Shown here in pieces: positions 45,219-54,990 of a stretch of DNA of 64,000 nucleotides. The stretch's first letter is position 1; each line of letters opens with the position of its first letter. The stretch spans positions 1-64,000 of the forward strand of contig JAGNIJ010000018.1 in assembly GCA_018001225.1 (NCBI GenBank), in the 5' to 3' direction. This DNA is from Kiritimatiellia bacterium (GTDB taxonomy: Bacteria > Verrucomicrobiota > Kiritimatiellia > CAIQIC01 > JAGNIJ01). The notes below the pieces were generated by a model. It searched no databases. It was not told the DNA's origin and worked only from the letters and a program-made list of their open reading frames with translations. The translations under genes were made by a program, and so were the position numbers.

Positions 45219-47624
45219 ATGCCTGAAAAACGAATCGCGCTGTGGTGCACCTTGTGCTGTCTTCTCGCCGCCCGCCCGGGCCCCGCCCAGGAATCCCCGA
45301 CCGACGCGGAGCCGCGCCGCGTGGTGACCATCGCCGTGGTGCGGGACGGCCCGTGCGCGTATTTCAGCAACCTCTTCGAGCACGTGCGGACCGAGCTCGA
45401 CGTGCTGGCCGGCGAGGAATGGGATATCCGGTGGAAAGACGATCCCGGCTACGACGCGAACTGGGAGGCCTCGCGCGTGGAGGCCGCGCTCCAAAAGGCG
45501 CTGGCCGACGACGGCGTGGACCTGGTGTTCTTGAGCGGCATCCTGGTGACCGAGCACGCCGCGCGCGGCGCCTTCGACCTGGCCCGGCCGGTCATCAGCG
45601 GCTTCGTCCAGGACCCGGACGCCGTGGGCATGCCCTACAACGAGGAAGGGTATTCCACGCGCACGAACTTCAACTTCGTCGTCGTGCCGCTCCGGTCGGC
45701 GCGCGACATCGAGGAGTTCCGGGAACTCGCCGCGTTCGACCGGCTGACCGTCCTGGTGGACCGCACGCTGCTCGACGGCATCCCGGAGCTGGAACCGGAG
45801 ATCCAGCGGTTCGCCCGCGAATTCGGGGCGGTCTTCCGGGTGGTCCCGCTGGGCCTCCGCGCGGACGAGGCGCTGAACCAGCTCGGGCCGGACGACCGGG
45901 CGGTGTACCTGACGCCCGCCATGCGCATGGAGGAGCCCGAGTGGCAGCGGCTCCTGGACGGCCTGAACGAGCGGGGGATTCTCTCGTTTTCCCTGATGGG
46001 CCACGAGGACGTCCGGCGCGGCGCGCTCGCCGGGCTGGCACCCGACATCTCGATCCGCCTGGCGCGGCGGCTGGCGCTGAACATGGAGCAGGTCCTGCGC
46101 GGCACGCCGCCGGAGGACCTGCCCGTCCGGATGGACGTGGAGGAAAAGCTGATGATCAACGCGCGCACCGCCGCGAAGATCGGCTTCTACCCGCCGTTCC
46201 GCGTCCTGCAGCGCGCGGAGATCCTGTACCGGGACGAGTTCCCGCTGGGCGATACCCTGACGCTGGACACGGCGATGCAACTGGCCGCGGCGAACAACAT
46301 CGACCTCGCGGTCAAGACGGAGGAAACGGAGGTCGCGCGCGAGGACCGCAACAAGGCGCTGACGACGCTCTTCCCGCAGGCGTCCGCCAACGCCCGGCAT
46401 TACCGGGTCGATTCCGACCGCGCGGAAGCGTCCGGCGGCCTCCAGCCGGAAGACGCCTCCCTGGGCGGCGTCTCGATCACGCAGTTGGTGTTCAGCGACC
46501 CGGCGCTGGCGGCTTACCGTTCCTTGAAGCGGCTGCACCGGGTCAAGGAGTTCGAGCGGGAGGCCCTGCGGCTGGATGTGGCGCTGGAGGCCGGGCGCGC
46601 CTTCCTCGACTACCTGTCCGCCCGCGCGGTGTACCGCATCGAAATGGACAACCTCGACCTCACCCGGCGGAACCTCGACCTGGCGCGGGTCCGGCACGGC
46701 GCGGGGACCTCGGGGCCGGAGGAAATCTACCGGTGGGAGGCGGAGCTGGCGAAGCGGCAGGGTGCCGTGGCCAACGCCGAGGCGACCATGCTGAAGGCGC
46801 TGGCGGCCCTCAACCAGTCCATGGGCGCCCCGATCGACAAGACCTGGGACCCGCGGGAGATCTCCGCCGGCGACGCGGCGTACTACTATCTCGGCCCCGA
46901 ATTCAACGACCTGATCTCCAACGAGCGAAACTACAACATCCTGATGCGGACCGTGCAGGAGGGCGCCCTGCGGGATTCGCCGGAACTGCAGGCCGTGGAC
47001 CTGGCGATCGAGGCGCAGCGCATCCAGCTGGCCCAGTTGAGACGGCGGCCGCTCGTTCCCGATATCGGCCTGCAATTCGCCTACGATCACACGTTCGACG
47101 AGACGATCGCGGGTCCGACGCTCGCCGCGGGCCCGGCCGCCGATGACGACGAGTGGACCGCCAGCGTGCAGGCCACGTGGCCGTTCTTCTCCGGCGGCGG
47201 GGAGGCCGTGGAAGCGGCCCGGGCGCGGGCGGAACTGCGCCGGCTCCAGAACGTCCGCGCGCAGACGGCGCAGCTGATCGAGCAGCGGGCCTACACGGCG
47301 ATGTATGCGACGTGGGGCTCCTCGCCCAACATCCGGCTGACCCGCCTCGCGGCGGAGGCCGCCGCCAAGAACCTGGCCGTGATCCAGGACAAGTACGCGC
47401 GCGGGGCGGTATCGATCCTCGACCTGCTCGACGCGCAGAACCAGGCATTCCTGCAGAACCAGGACGCGGAGCTGGCCGTGTACCAGTTCGTGTCCGACGT
47501 CATGGGCGTGCAGCGCGCCATGGCCTCGCTGGGCGCGCTCTCCACGGCGGGGGAGCGCGCGGCATGGATCGAGCATCTCAAGCGGCAGATCGAGGAACCC
47601 ACGGAGCAGGGAGGCAAGCCATGA
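45219..47624 (+). CDS. TolC family protein with N-terminal substrate-binding-like domain
   Basis: 801 aa. After a signal peptide (to ~24), residues ~32-320 resemble a type 1 periplasmic-binding/ABC_sub_bind domain (VVTIAVVRDGPCAYFSNLF; VDLVFLSGILVTEHAA; PVISGFV; DDRAVYLTPAMRM). Residues ~335-790 are a TolC/OEP domain (LTLDTAMQLAAANNIDLAVK; VSILDLLDAQNQAFLQNQ). Normal TolCs are ~420-480 aa. The added domain would face the periplasm and may bind cargo or regulate opening. The ATG at 45219 has GGGGGCGG upstream; an earlier in-frame start is less likely. First gene of an RND operon. Confidence 0.85.
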   Translation: MPEKRIALWCTLCCLLAARPGPAQESPTDAEPRRVVTIAVVRDGPCAYFSNLFEHVRTELDVLAGEEWDIRWKDDPGYDANWEASRVEAALQKALADDGVDLVFLSGILVTEHAARGAFDLARPVISGFVQDPDAVGMPYNEEGYSTRTNFNFVVVPLRSARDIEEFRELAAFDRLTVLVDRTLLDGIPELEPEIQRFAREFGAVFRVVPLGLRADEALNQLGPDDRAVYLTPAMRMEEPEWQRLLDGLNERGILSFSLMGHEDVRRGALAGLAPDISIRLARRLALNMEQVLRGTPPEDLPVRMDVEEKLMINARTAAKIGFYPPFRVLQRAEILYRDEFPLGDTLTLDTAMQLAAANNIDLAVKTEETEVAREDRNKALTTLFPQASANARHYRVDSDRAEASGGLQPEDASLGGVSITQLVFSDPALAAYRSLKRLHRVKEFEREALRLDVALEAGRAFLDYLSARAVYRIEMDNLDLTRRNLDLARVRHGAGTSGPEEIYRWEAELAKRQGAVANAEATMLKALAALNQSMGAPIDKTWDPREISAGDAAYYYLGPEFNDLISNERNYNILMRTVQEGALRDSPELQAVDLAIEAQRIQLAQLRRRPLVPDIGLQFAYDHTFDETIAGPTLAAGPAADDDEWTASVQATWPFFSGGGEAVEAARARAELRRLQNVRAQTAQLIEQRAYTAMYATWGSSPNIRLTRLAAEAAAKNLAVIQDKYARGAVSILDLLDAQNQAFLQNQDAELAVYQFVSDVMGVQRAMASLGALSTAGERAAWIEHLKRQIEEPTEQGGKP

Positions 47625-48730
47625 GGACACGGTGCTGGGCGGGAGCGGTGGGGGCGGCCGCGCTGGCCGCGCTGGCCGCGCTGGCCGGTTGCTCGAAACA
47701 GGAGGCGCCGCCGCCGGCCGTCGTGCGGCCGGTGGTGACGGTGAAGGTCGAGGATTCGGGCGGCACCCGCACGCGTTCGTTCTCCGGCACGGCGCGCGCC
47801 GCCGTCGAGACCATCTTGAGCTTCCGCGTCGGCGGCGAGATCGTCGAGTTGCCCGTCAAGATCGGCACGGCCGTGCAGGCGGGCGACCTCGTCGCGCGGC
47901 TGGACGCCACCGACTACGAGCTGCAGGCCAAGCAGCTCGAGGCGCAGCGGGCGCAGGCGGAGGCGGAGTGGAAACGCGCGCAGGCGGACTACGACCGCGT
48001 GAAGCTCCTCTACGAGTCGCAGAACGCCAGCAAGAGCGACCTCGACCAGGCCCGCGCGGCGTTCGACTCGACCGCCGCCCAGCGCGACGCCGTCGGCAAG
48101 AGCCTCCAGCTCTCCCGGCAGCAGCTGGAATACTGCGTCCTGCGCGCGCCCATCGCGGGCGCCATCGCGTCCCGGCCGGTGGACATTCACCAGACGGTGC
48201 AGGCGGGACAGGCCATCGCCACCCTGACCGCCGGCGAGCAGATGGAGCTGTTGATCGGCGTGCCCGAGACCCTGATCGCCCGGGTCCACGTGGGCGACGC
48301 CGCCCGGATCCAGTTCGAGGCGCTGCCCGGCGAGCCCTTCGACGCCGGCGTCAGCGAGGTCGGGGTCGAGCCCACCGCGTCCTCGACCTATCCCGTGAAG
48401 CTCGTCCTCCAGAAGGCCGACGGGCGCATCCGCTCCGGCATGATCGGCGAGGCGCAGCTGACCTTCGCCGCGGAGGAAGGCGGCGGGCTGAACGTCCCGC
48501 CCGCCGCCGTGGTGAGCGAGCCGGACGGCCGCCGCTTCGTCTGGGTCCTCGACGAGTCGTCCGGCACGGTGCGCCGGCGCGACGTCCGGATCGGCGCGCT
48601 GACGTCGGACGGGCTCCAGATCGTCGAGGGCCTGCAGGCCGGCGAGGATATCGTCATCCGGGGCGTCCACCGCGTCGAGGACGGCATGGCGGTCCGCCGG
48701 ATGGAGGAAAGCCCGTCGGAGCGCCCATGA
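47621..48730 (+). CDS. RND efflux periplasmic adaptor lipoprotein
   Basis: 369-aa membrane-fusion protein. Lipobox LAGC gives Cys24. Barrel-sandwich halves (VGGEIVELPVKIGTAVQAGDLVARLD; LRAPIAGAIASR) flank a coiled-coil hairpin (~100-165), followed by a beta-barrel and membrane-proximal domain. ATGA overlaps couple it to the TolC gene and to the RND pump gene. AcrA/MexA type. Confidence 0.92.
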   Translation: MRTRCWAGAVGAAALAALAALAGCSKQEAPPPAVVRPVVTVKVEDSGGTRTRSFSGTARAAVETILSFRVGGEIVELPVKIGTAVQAGDLVARLDATDYELQAKQLEAQRAQAEAEWKRAQADYDRVKLLYESQNASKSDLDQARAAFDSTAAQRDAVGKSLQLSRQQLEYCVLRAPIAGAIASRPVDIHQTVQAGQAIATLTAGEQMELLIGVPETLIARVHVGDAARIQFEALPGEPFDAGVSEVGVEPTASSTYPVKLVLQKADGRIRSGMIGEAQLTFAAEEGGGLNVPPAAVVSEPDGRRFVWVLDESSGTVRRRDVRIGALTSDGLQIVEGLQAGEDIVIRGVHRVEDGMAVRRMEESPSERP

Positions 48731-51700
48731 ACACCGCGACCTGGTGCATCCGGAACAACCGCACGTCCGTCATCGGGTTCATCCTGGTGGCCCTCGCGGG
48801 CCTGACCGCCTACCGCACCCTGCCCCGCCTCGAGAGCCCCGACTTCACCATCCGCGTGGCGCTCGTGGTGACGTACTTCCCCGGCGCGTCGCCGCAGAAG
48901 GTGGAGAACCTCATCACGGACAAGCTCGAGGCCAAGCTGCAGGAGATGCCCGAGGTCAAGCTCATCGAGTCGCAGAGCATGACCGGGATCTCCATCGTCT
49001 CGGTCGAGATGCAGGCCCAGTACATGGACATGCAGCCCATCTGGACCCGGCTGCGCAACAAGGTGGACGACGTGCGGGCCGACCTGCCCGACGGCGTGAT
49101 CGGGCCGAACGTCAACGACGAATTCGGCGACGTGTTCCCCGTGCTGGTGGCGCTGACGGGCGACGGCTACTCGTACCGCGAGATGAAGGACGCGGCCGAC
49201 GACCTGCGGAGCGAACTGCTGGCGCTGCCCGACGTCGCGAAGGTCGAGTTGTTCGGCACGCAGGACGAGCGGATCTTCGTCGAATTTTCCAACGCCCGGC
49301 TGGCGGAACTGGAGCTGTCGCCGCAGCAGCTGGCCGCCGCGATGAACAGCCAGAACGTCCTCCAGCCCGGCGGCGACGCGCTCGTCGGGCCCGAGCGGGT
49401 CACCCTGGAGGCCACGGGCGAATTCAAGACGGTGGACGACATCCGGCAGGTCTCGCTCCGGCGGCCCGGCGCCAGCGAGGCGGTGTACCTGCAGGACGTG
49501 GCCACGGTGCGGCGCGGCTTCGTCGACCCGCCCTCCAGCCTCACCCACTACAACGGCGAGTCGTGCCTCGTGCTGGCCGCCAGCATGATCGCCGACGGCA
49601 AGGTGACGGACATGGGCCCGCGCGTGTTGGCGAAGGTCCGGGAGTTCGCCAGCCGGCTGCCGATCGGCCTGGACTGCCACCCCTTCTTTTACCAGCACAA
49701 GTACGTCGAGCGCTCGATGAGCGACTTCATGAGCAACCTCGTGGAGGCGTTCGGATTCGTCGTGGCCGTGATGCTCGCGTTCGCGGGGCTGCGGATGGGT
49801 CTGATCACCGGGGCGCTGGTCCCGATGGCCATGTTCATGTGCATCGGCCTGATGCCGCTGTTCGGCATCCAGTTGCACCAGATTTCCATCGCGGCCCTGA
49901 TCATCGCGCTGGGCATGCTGGTGGACAACGGCATCGTGACCAGCGAGAACATCCTCGTGCGGCTCGTTCGCGGCCAGGACCGCCTGGAGGCGGCCGGCGG
50001 GGCGATGAAGGAGCTCTGGCTGCCGCTCCTGACGTCGTCCCTGACGACGATCTGCGCGTTCCTGCCCATCGCCACGGCGAAGTCAGACGTCGGGGAGTAC
50101 TGCTTCTCCCTCTTCCAGGTCATCGCGCTGACGCTGTTGAGCTCGTGGCTGCTCTCGATCACCATGGTCCCGCTGCTGTGCTACTACTTCCTCAAGCCGA
50201 AGCCGGCCCAGCAGGCCTTCGACTCGCGCCTGTACCGGGTGTACCGGCGGTTCCTGCTGTGGGCCCTCGGGCACCGGCCCGCGTTTCTCGCCGCCATGGT
50301 GGGCCTGTTCGCGGCGTCGCTGTGGGGCTTCCGGTTCATCCCGAACATCTTCTTCCCGCCCAACGAGCGCGAGATGCTGCTCATCGACTTCTGGCAGCCG
50401 TACGGGACCGACATCCGGACCACGGAGCGCCGGGTCGAGCGGCTGGAGAACTACCTGCTGGCCCAGACCGGACTGGTCCGCGACGTCGCCACGTTCGTCG
50501 GCTCGGGCGGGCCGCGCTGGTACCTCGCGCTCAACATCGAACAGGACAACCCGAACTACGCCAACCTGGTCGTCAACACCGTGGATACCCCGGCGGCGCA
50601 ACGCTTGATGCCGATGGCGCAGGCCTACCTGGACGGCGAGTTTCCGGATTGCCGCGCCACGGTGAAGATGCTGGAGAACGGGCCGCCCGTCGGCGCGCCC
50701 ATCCAGATCCGCCTGTACGGTAAGGAGATCGACGCGCTGTACGCGGTGCGCGCCCGGATCGAGGAGTCGATCCGGGACGTCCCGGGCGTCGCCAACATCC
50801 GCGACGACTGGGGCGAATGGACGAAGAAACTGGAGGTGCAGGTCAACCAGGAGCAGGCCAAGCGCGCCGGCTTCACCAGCGAGGACGTGGCCAACTCGCT
50901 GCAGGCGCAGATCTCCGGCATGCCGGTGACCCAGTTCCGCGAGGAGGACGAGATCATCCCCGTGCTGCTCCGGTCCAAGAGCGCGTACCGCGAGGACCTC
51001 GGCAACGTGGAAAGCCTCCACGTCTACTCCTACGCGACCGGCGCGAACCTCCCGCTGCTGCAGGTGGCGCGGACCCGCCTCGAGTGGCAGCCCAGCATCA
51101 TCCGCCGGCGCGACCGGACCCGCATGATGACGATCAAGATGGACGTCGAGGGGCGCTTCGCCTCCGACGTGCTGGCCGAGATCCAGCCGCGGGTGGACGC
51201 GCTGCGGGATTCCCCGGACTGGCCGGCCGGCTACGCGGTGGAATACGGCGGCGAGGACGCGGACAGCGCGGAGGCGCAGGCGTCCATCTCGGCGGGCCTG
51301 CCCCTGGCCATGGGCTTGCTGGTGCTGATCCTCGTCGCCCAGTTCAACTCCATCCGCCGCCCGCTTATCATCGTCCTGACCATCCCGCCGGTCCTGATCG
51401 GCGTGGTGCCGGGGCTGCTGCTGACCGCGGCCCCCTTCGGCTTCATGGCCTTCCTGGGGCTGATCAGCCTGGCGGGCGTCGTGGTGAACAACGCCATCAT
51501 GCTGATCGACCGGATGGAGATCGAGAAAGGGCTGGGGCAGGGCCTGGAGGACGCCATCGTCGTCTCCGCCCAGCGCCGGCTGCGCCCGATCCTGATGACG
51601 GCCATCACGACCATCGTGGGGCTGGCGCCGCTCTCCCTGCAGGGCGGCGAGATGTGGCGGCCGATGGCCAACACCATCATGTTCGGCCTGGCGATCGCCA

Positions 51701-51807
51701 CCGTCTTGAGCCTCGTCCTGTGCCCGGTGCTCTACTCCTATTTCTTCCGCGCGCGGTTCAAGGGGTATGCCTGGACACCGGCGGCTCTGGAGAAGACCAA
51801 GGAATAG
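48727..51807 (+). CDS. RND efflux pump inner-membrane permease
   Basis: 1026-aa AcrB/MexB-superfamily pump. TM1 is near the N-terminus (NNRTSVIGFILVALAGL), followed by porter domains and TM2-6 with the proton-relay GMLVDNGIVTSENI. The second half repeats the layout, ending ISLAGVVVNNAIMLIDRME and LSLVLCPVLYSYFF. It exports small molecules by proton antiport. True start ATG at 48727 (ATGA overlap). The Asp of the first half (LVDN) is kept, whereas hydrophobic TM4 differs from heavy-metal CusA, so drug, lipid or other organic cargo is likely. Confidence 0.94.
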   Translation: MNTATWCIRNNRTSVIGFILVALAGLTAYRTLPRLESPDFTIRVALVVTYFPGASPQKVENLITDKLEAKLQEMPEVKLIESQSMTGISIVSVEMQAQYMDMQPIWTRLRNKVDDVRADLPDGVIGPNVNDEFGDVFPVLVALTGDGYSYREMKDAADDLRSELLALPDVAKVELFGTQDERIFVEFSNARLAELELSPQQLAAAMNSQNVLQPGGDALVGPERVTLEATGEFKTVDDIRQVSLRRPGASEAVYLQDVATVRRGFVDPPSSLTHYNGESCLVLAASMIADGKVTDMGPRVLAKVREFASRLPIGLDCHPFFYQHKYVERSMSDFMSNLVEAFGFVVAVMLAFAGLRMGLITGALVPMAMFMCIGLMPLFGIQLHQISIAALIIALGMLVDNGIVTSENILVRLVRGQDRLEAAGGAMKELWLPLLTSSLTTICAFLPIATAKSDVGEYCFSLFQVIALTLLSSWLLSITMVPLLCYYFLKPKPAQQAFDSRLYRVYRRFLLWALGHRPAFLAAMVGLFAASLWGFRFIPNIFFPPNEREMLLIDFWQPYGTDIRTTERRVERLENYLLAQTGLVRDVATFVGSGGPRWYLALNIEQDNPNYANLVVNTVDTPAAQRLMPMAQAYLDGEFPDCRATVKMLENGPPVGAPIQIRLYGKEIDALYAVRARIEESIRDVPGVANIRDDWGEWTKKLEVQVNQEQAKRAGFTSEDVANSLQAQISGMPVTQFREEDEIIPVLLRSKSAYREDLGNVESLHVYSYATGANLPLLQVARTRLEWQPSIIRRRDRTRMMTIKMDVEGRFASDVLAEIQPRVDALRDSPDWPAGYAVEYGGEDADSAEAQASISAGLPLAMGLLVLILVAQFNSIRRPLIIVLTIPPVLIGVVPGLLLTAAPFGFMAFLGLISLAGVVVNNAIMLIDRMEIEKGLGQGLEDAIVVSAQRRLRPILMTAITTIVGLAPLSLQGGEMWRPMANTIMFGLAIATVLSLVLCPVLYSYFFRARFKGYAWTPAALEKTKE

Positions 51808-51843
51808 GCTCGCCGCGACGCCGCGGGATGCTACTCTGCCGGC

Positions 51844-53052
51844 ATGGTCACCGCGCTGGTCTATGAGCGATCCGTGCCGCGCTACCTGCTGGCCCGCTTG
51901 CTGGGCCGGCTCTGGCCCCGCCGCTTTTTCCCTGCGCTGGCCCCTTTGCGGCTGGCCGCGTACGAGCCGAAAGCCCCGGCGGGCTGGATCCGGCTCCGTG
52001 CCCGGCTCTGCGGAATCTGCGGCTCTGATCTCCAGCTTCTCCGAGGAGACGAATCCTTCCTCATGGAGCCGTACGCGTCCTTCCCGTTCGTGCCCGGCCA
52101 CGAAATCGCGGCCGAGGTCGTCGAGGCGCCCGCCGGCGCGGAGTGGAAACCCGGGGACCGGGTCGCCGTCGAACCCGTGCTCTGCTGCGAAGTGCGCGGC
52201 CTGCCGCCCTGCCCCGCCTGCGCCCGCGGGGAGTACCACCTCTGCGACAACTTCACGCGCGGCAACTTGCCGCCGGGAATCTCATTGGGCTACACGGCCG
52301 GGCCCGGCGGGGGGATGGCGGAAGAATTCTTCGCCCACCCGCGCCAGCTCGTGCGGCTGCCGGATGCGCTGGACGATAAAATGGCCGTACTGACCGATTC
52401 CCTCGCCTGCGCCCTGCAGGCGGTCCTGCCTCGCTTCCCCGCCGACGACCAATCCGTGATCGTCTACGGGGCGGGCATCCTGGGCCAGCATATCGTCCGC
52501 CTGCTGCGGGCCCTGGGCTCTCGGGCGCGCGTGTTCGTGATCGCGCGGCACGAGTTCCAGAAAGCCGCGGCGATCGCCGGCGGGGCGACCGAAGCGCTGC
52601 GGGCGCCCTCCCGCCGCGAACTGGCGGAACGGCTCGGCGGCCGATTCCTGCCCACGACGCTGGGCGGCGGCGCGGTCGAAGGGCAAGCGGACCTGTTTTT
52701 CGACTGCGTGGGCACCGCCGCCTCGATCCAGGAGGGCTTGCTGCAACTCAAACCGCGCGGGCAACTGGTACTCATCGCCTCCTCGGCCGGGCTGCGCTCG
52801 CTGGACGTGTCGCCGATCTGGTTCCGCGAGATTCGAATCACCGGTTCCGCCCTCTGCGGCCTCACCGAGTTTCGCGGCGAAACGCGGCGCACGTACGACC
52901 GCGCGACGGAACTTCTGGCAGGCCGGCCGGGCCCCTGGCGTGAACTGGTGACGCATGTGTTCCCCCTGCGAAAGTACGCGGACGCCTTCCGCGCGGCCTT
53001 CGACAAGCGACGATTCCACAGTATGAAGGTGGCGTTGGATTCCCGGGCATGA
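51844..53052 (+). CDS. Zinc-binding alcohol dehydrogenase (MDR family)
   Basis: 402-aa medium-chain dehydrogenase. Catalytic zinc: CGICGSD and GHEIAAEV. Structural zinc lobe: CCEVRGLPPCPACARGEYHLC with several cysteines. Nucleotide site: VYGAGILGQHIV. It has an extra ~35 residues at the N-terminus (YLLARLLGRLWPRRFFP). It sits 36 bp after the RND pump gene and overlaps the glycosyltransferase gene (ATGA), so it may oxidise a sugar or polyol linked to that enzyme. Confidence 0.88.
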   Translation: MVTALVYERSVPRYLLARLLGRLWPRRFFPALAPLRLAAYEPKAPAGWIRLRARLCGICGSDLQLLRGDESFLMEPYASFPFVPGHEIAAEVVEAPAGAEWKPGDRVAVEPVLCCEVRGLPPCPACARGEYHLCDNFTRGNLPPGISLGYTAGPGGGMAEEFFAHPRQLVRLPDALDDKMAVLTDSLACALQAVLPRFPADDQSVIVYGAGILGQHIVRLLRALGSRARVFVIARHEFQKAAAIAGGATEALRAPSRRELAERLGGRFLPTTLGGGAVEGQADLFFDCVGTAASIQEGLLQLKPRGQLVLIASSAGLRSLDVSPIWFREIRITGSALCGLTEFRGETRRTYDRATELLAGRPGPWRELVTHVFPLRKYADAFRAAFDKRRFHSMKVALDSRA

Positions 53053-54611
53053 GTTCCGCCCAACCCAGCGGCCGCCGGTTCGATCCCTGGCTGCTCCTGA
53101 TCCTGGCCGCGGCGGCCTTCCTGCTGTTTTACCGCCTCGATCACCGCCCGTTCTGGCAGGACGAGGCGGAGACCGCGTGCCTCGCCCGCAACGTCCTGCG
53201 GTTCGGGCTGCCGCTCGCCTTCGACGGCGTGAACCTGGTCTCGCAAGAGGAGAACCGCGAGTTCGGCCCGGATCATGTCTGGCGCTGGTCGCCCTGGCTG
53301 CAGATCCTGATCATGGCCGGCTCATTCCGCCTCGGCGGCGAGACGACGCTGGCCGGGCGCCTGCCCTTCGCCCTGTGCGGCTGGCTCACGCTCTGGCTGC
53401 TCTACCGATGGGTACGCCGCGAATCCGGCGACGCGGCCTGGGCGAGGTTGAGCGCGGCGCTGCTGGCGCTCTCGGTCCCCTTCCTGCTTTTCGCCCGGCA
53501 GGGCCGGTACACGGGCCCGGCGATGCTGCTCACGATGCTTATCGTCCCGGCCTTCTTCCAGCCCTCCGGGGGCCGTCTCGCCGCCGGCGTGGCGGCGCTC
53601 GGGGCGCTGTTCCACCTGAACTACATCGTCTTCGCCGCCCTGCTCGGCGGGCTGATCCCCGTTGTCTGGCTTGAGCGGAAAAAATGGACCGCCCTTCAGT
53701 TGGCCCTCTCGGCTGCCGGATTGCTTCTGCTGATCGCGCCCGGGTTCTGGTGGTACCGCATCGGCTCGCGCGCGGGGTTGATGGACTGGGGCGGCATGCC
53801 CCTCCGCCTTCTTCGGAATGCGACCGCGCTGCTTCAATTCGTCGTGCCCCTGCCGTTCGTCGCCTTCCTGCTCTATCGATGGAGAAAAGAACCGCTCGCC
53901 GGCGAGGCGCTGGCGCGCCGGCTGCTGCTGCTCATCGGCGGCGGTCTCGCGGCGGCCAGCCTCGCGCCCCGCGAGTACTTCCGCTATCTCGTTCCCCTCC
54001 TCCCGCTCGGCACCGTCGTCAGCGCCTGGGCCGTGCGGACCGCGTGGGCTTCGCATCGGATCGTCGCGGTCTCGCTGGGCGGCCTGCTGGCCTTCACCAA
54101 CTGGGTGCACCTTGTGCCGATGCAGTGGCTGGGGATATCCTTCCGCCCATGGCACAACGACGCGAACATGCTGACACATCCCAATTTTCCGCCGAAGCTG
54201 TTCCTCGCCGAACTGCGCCGGGGCTATCCGGACGTCAACGCCGCGCTGATCGCATTTCTGGACCGCGAGGCCCGGCCGGGCGACACGGTGCTGGCGACGT
54301 ACGGCGACCTGCCCCTCCAGTTCTACACGGCCTGCCGCATAGTCGGCGGCCTGCAGGGCCCGCCGCCGATACCCGTCGAGAAGCCCGACTGGGTGATCGT
54401 GCGCCGGCGCACTTTCCTGACCCGCGACAACGACCTGCCCGCCGCCCGCCGGCAGGCCGACGCCCTGGACCTGGCGCGGGACTACGACGAGATCGCGTTG
54501 CCCGCGCCGGACGAGCCGTTCGGTAACCGGCCGGACCCTTATCACCACCATTTCATCCCGCCGCGTGAACCCTACAAGCCGGCGATCGTCTACCGGAGAA
54601 AGGGCCCATGA
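53049..54611 (+). CDS. ArnT/GT39-like membrane glycosyltransferase
   Basis: 520-aa polytopic protein with about 10-11 TM helices. The first periplasmic loop has FWQDEAETACLARNVL, matching the DE motif of lipid-linked-sugar glycosyltransferases (PMT_2/GT39). It would transfer a polyprenyl-phosphate sugar to a protein or lipid acceptor on the periplasmic side. ATGA overlaps on both sides. The polyprenyl synthase gene downstream could supply carrier precursor. Confidence 0.85.
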   Translation: MSSAQPSGRRFDPWLLLILAAAAFLLFYRLDHRPFWQDEAETACLARNVLRFGLPLAFDGVNLVSQEENREFGPDHVWRWSPWLQILIMAGSFRLGGETTLAGRLPFALCGWLTLWLLYRWVRRESGDAAWARLSAALLALSVPFLLFARQGRYTGPAMLLTMLIVPAFFQPSGGRLAAGVAALGALFHLNYIVFAALLGGLIPVVWLERKKWTALQLALSAAGLLLLIAPGFWWYRIGSRAGLMDWGGMPLRLLRNATALLQFVVPLPFVAFLLYRWRKEPLAGEALARRLLLLIGGGLAAASLAPREYFRYLVPLLPLGTVVSAWAVRTAWASHRIVAVSLGGLLAFTNWVHLVPMQWLGISFRPWHNDANMLTHPNFPPKLFLAELRRGYPDVNAALIAFLDREARPGDTVLATYGDLPLQFYTACRIVGGLQGPPPIPVEKPDWVIVRRRTFLTRDNDLPAARRQADALDLARDYDEIALPAPDEPFGNRPDPYHHHFIPPREPYKPAIVYRRKGP

Positions 54612-54868
54612 AACGGGAAGGACTGTTGCTCGGAGCCGGCCTGATCCTGCTGGCCCTGTGCGGGGCGGCGCAAACCCCCGAGATCACCCGCAGGCTCCAT
54701 CCCGCCGGATTCATTGCCGGCGAGTTGAACCGGCTCGAGCGCGAGCGGGTCCGGGTGCGGGATTCGTTCATGGTCCTCCCGCAGACGGAAGGCCGCGACC
54801 GGCGTCTCGAAGAAGACCTGGCCGAACTCGACCGAATGCAGGAACGACTCTATTCCCATGCGCCGTGA
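54608..54868 (+). CDS. Small exported hypothetical protein
   Basis: 86 aa with a signal-like N-terminus (LLLGAGLILLALCGAAQ) followed by a charged, probably helical segment (LNRLERERVRVRDSFM; LEEDLAELDRMQERLY). ATGA overlap with the glycosyltransferase gene supports that it is translated. No family recognised; a small periplasmic partner of the glycosyltransferase is possible. Confidence 0.65.
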   Translation: MKREGLLLGAGLILLALCGAAQTPEITRRLHPAGFIAGELNRLERERVRVRDSFMVLPQTEGRDRRLEEDLAELDRMQERLYSHAP

Positions 54869-54955
54869 CGCGCGAGCCGCAAAGGCAGCGGCGTGAGCAG
54901 GGAATGCCCGAGCGACCGTAATCCTTACGCGCGGATTCCGGGTTCGCCTGCCCCC

Positions 54956-54984
54956 TTCACAGGAGCGGTGGAATCGGGTAGATT
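54956..54984 (+). promoter_or_regulatory. Promoter candidate placing transcription start at the ispA ATG
   Basis: TTCACA (54956-54961), 17-nt spacer, TAGATT (54979-54984). Six bases later is the ATG (54991), so initiation 7 nt after the -10 would give a leaderless mRNA. No Shine-Dalgarno is seen at normal distance. Confidence 0.45.
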
Positions 54985-54990
54985 TCAACC

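Noticed and set aside
47632..48726. RND pump with a 365-residue N-terminal extension
   Set aside because: The extension is an alternate frame of the adaptor gene; the ATG at 48727 begins the canonical TM1.
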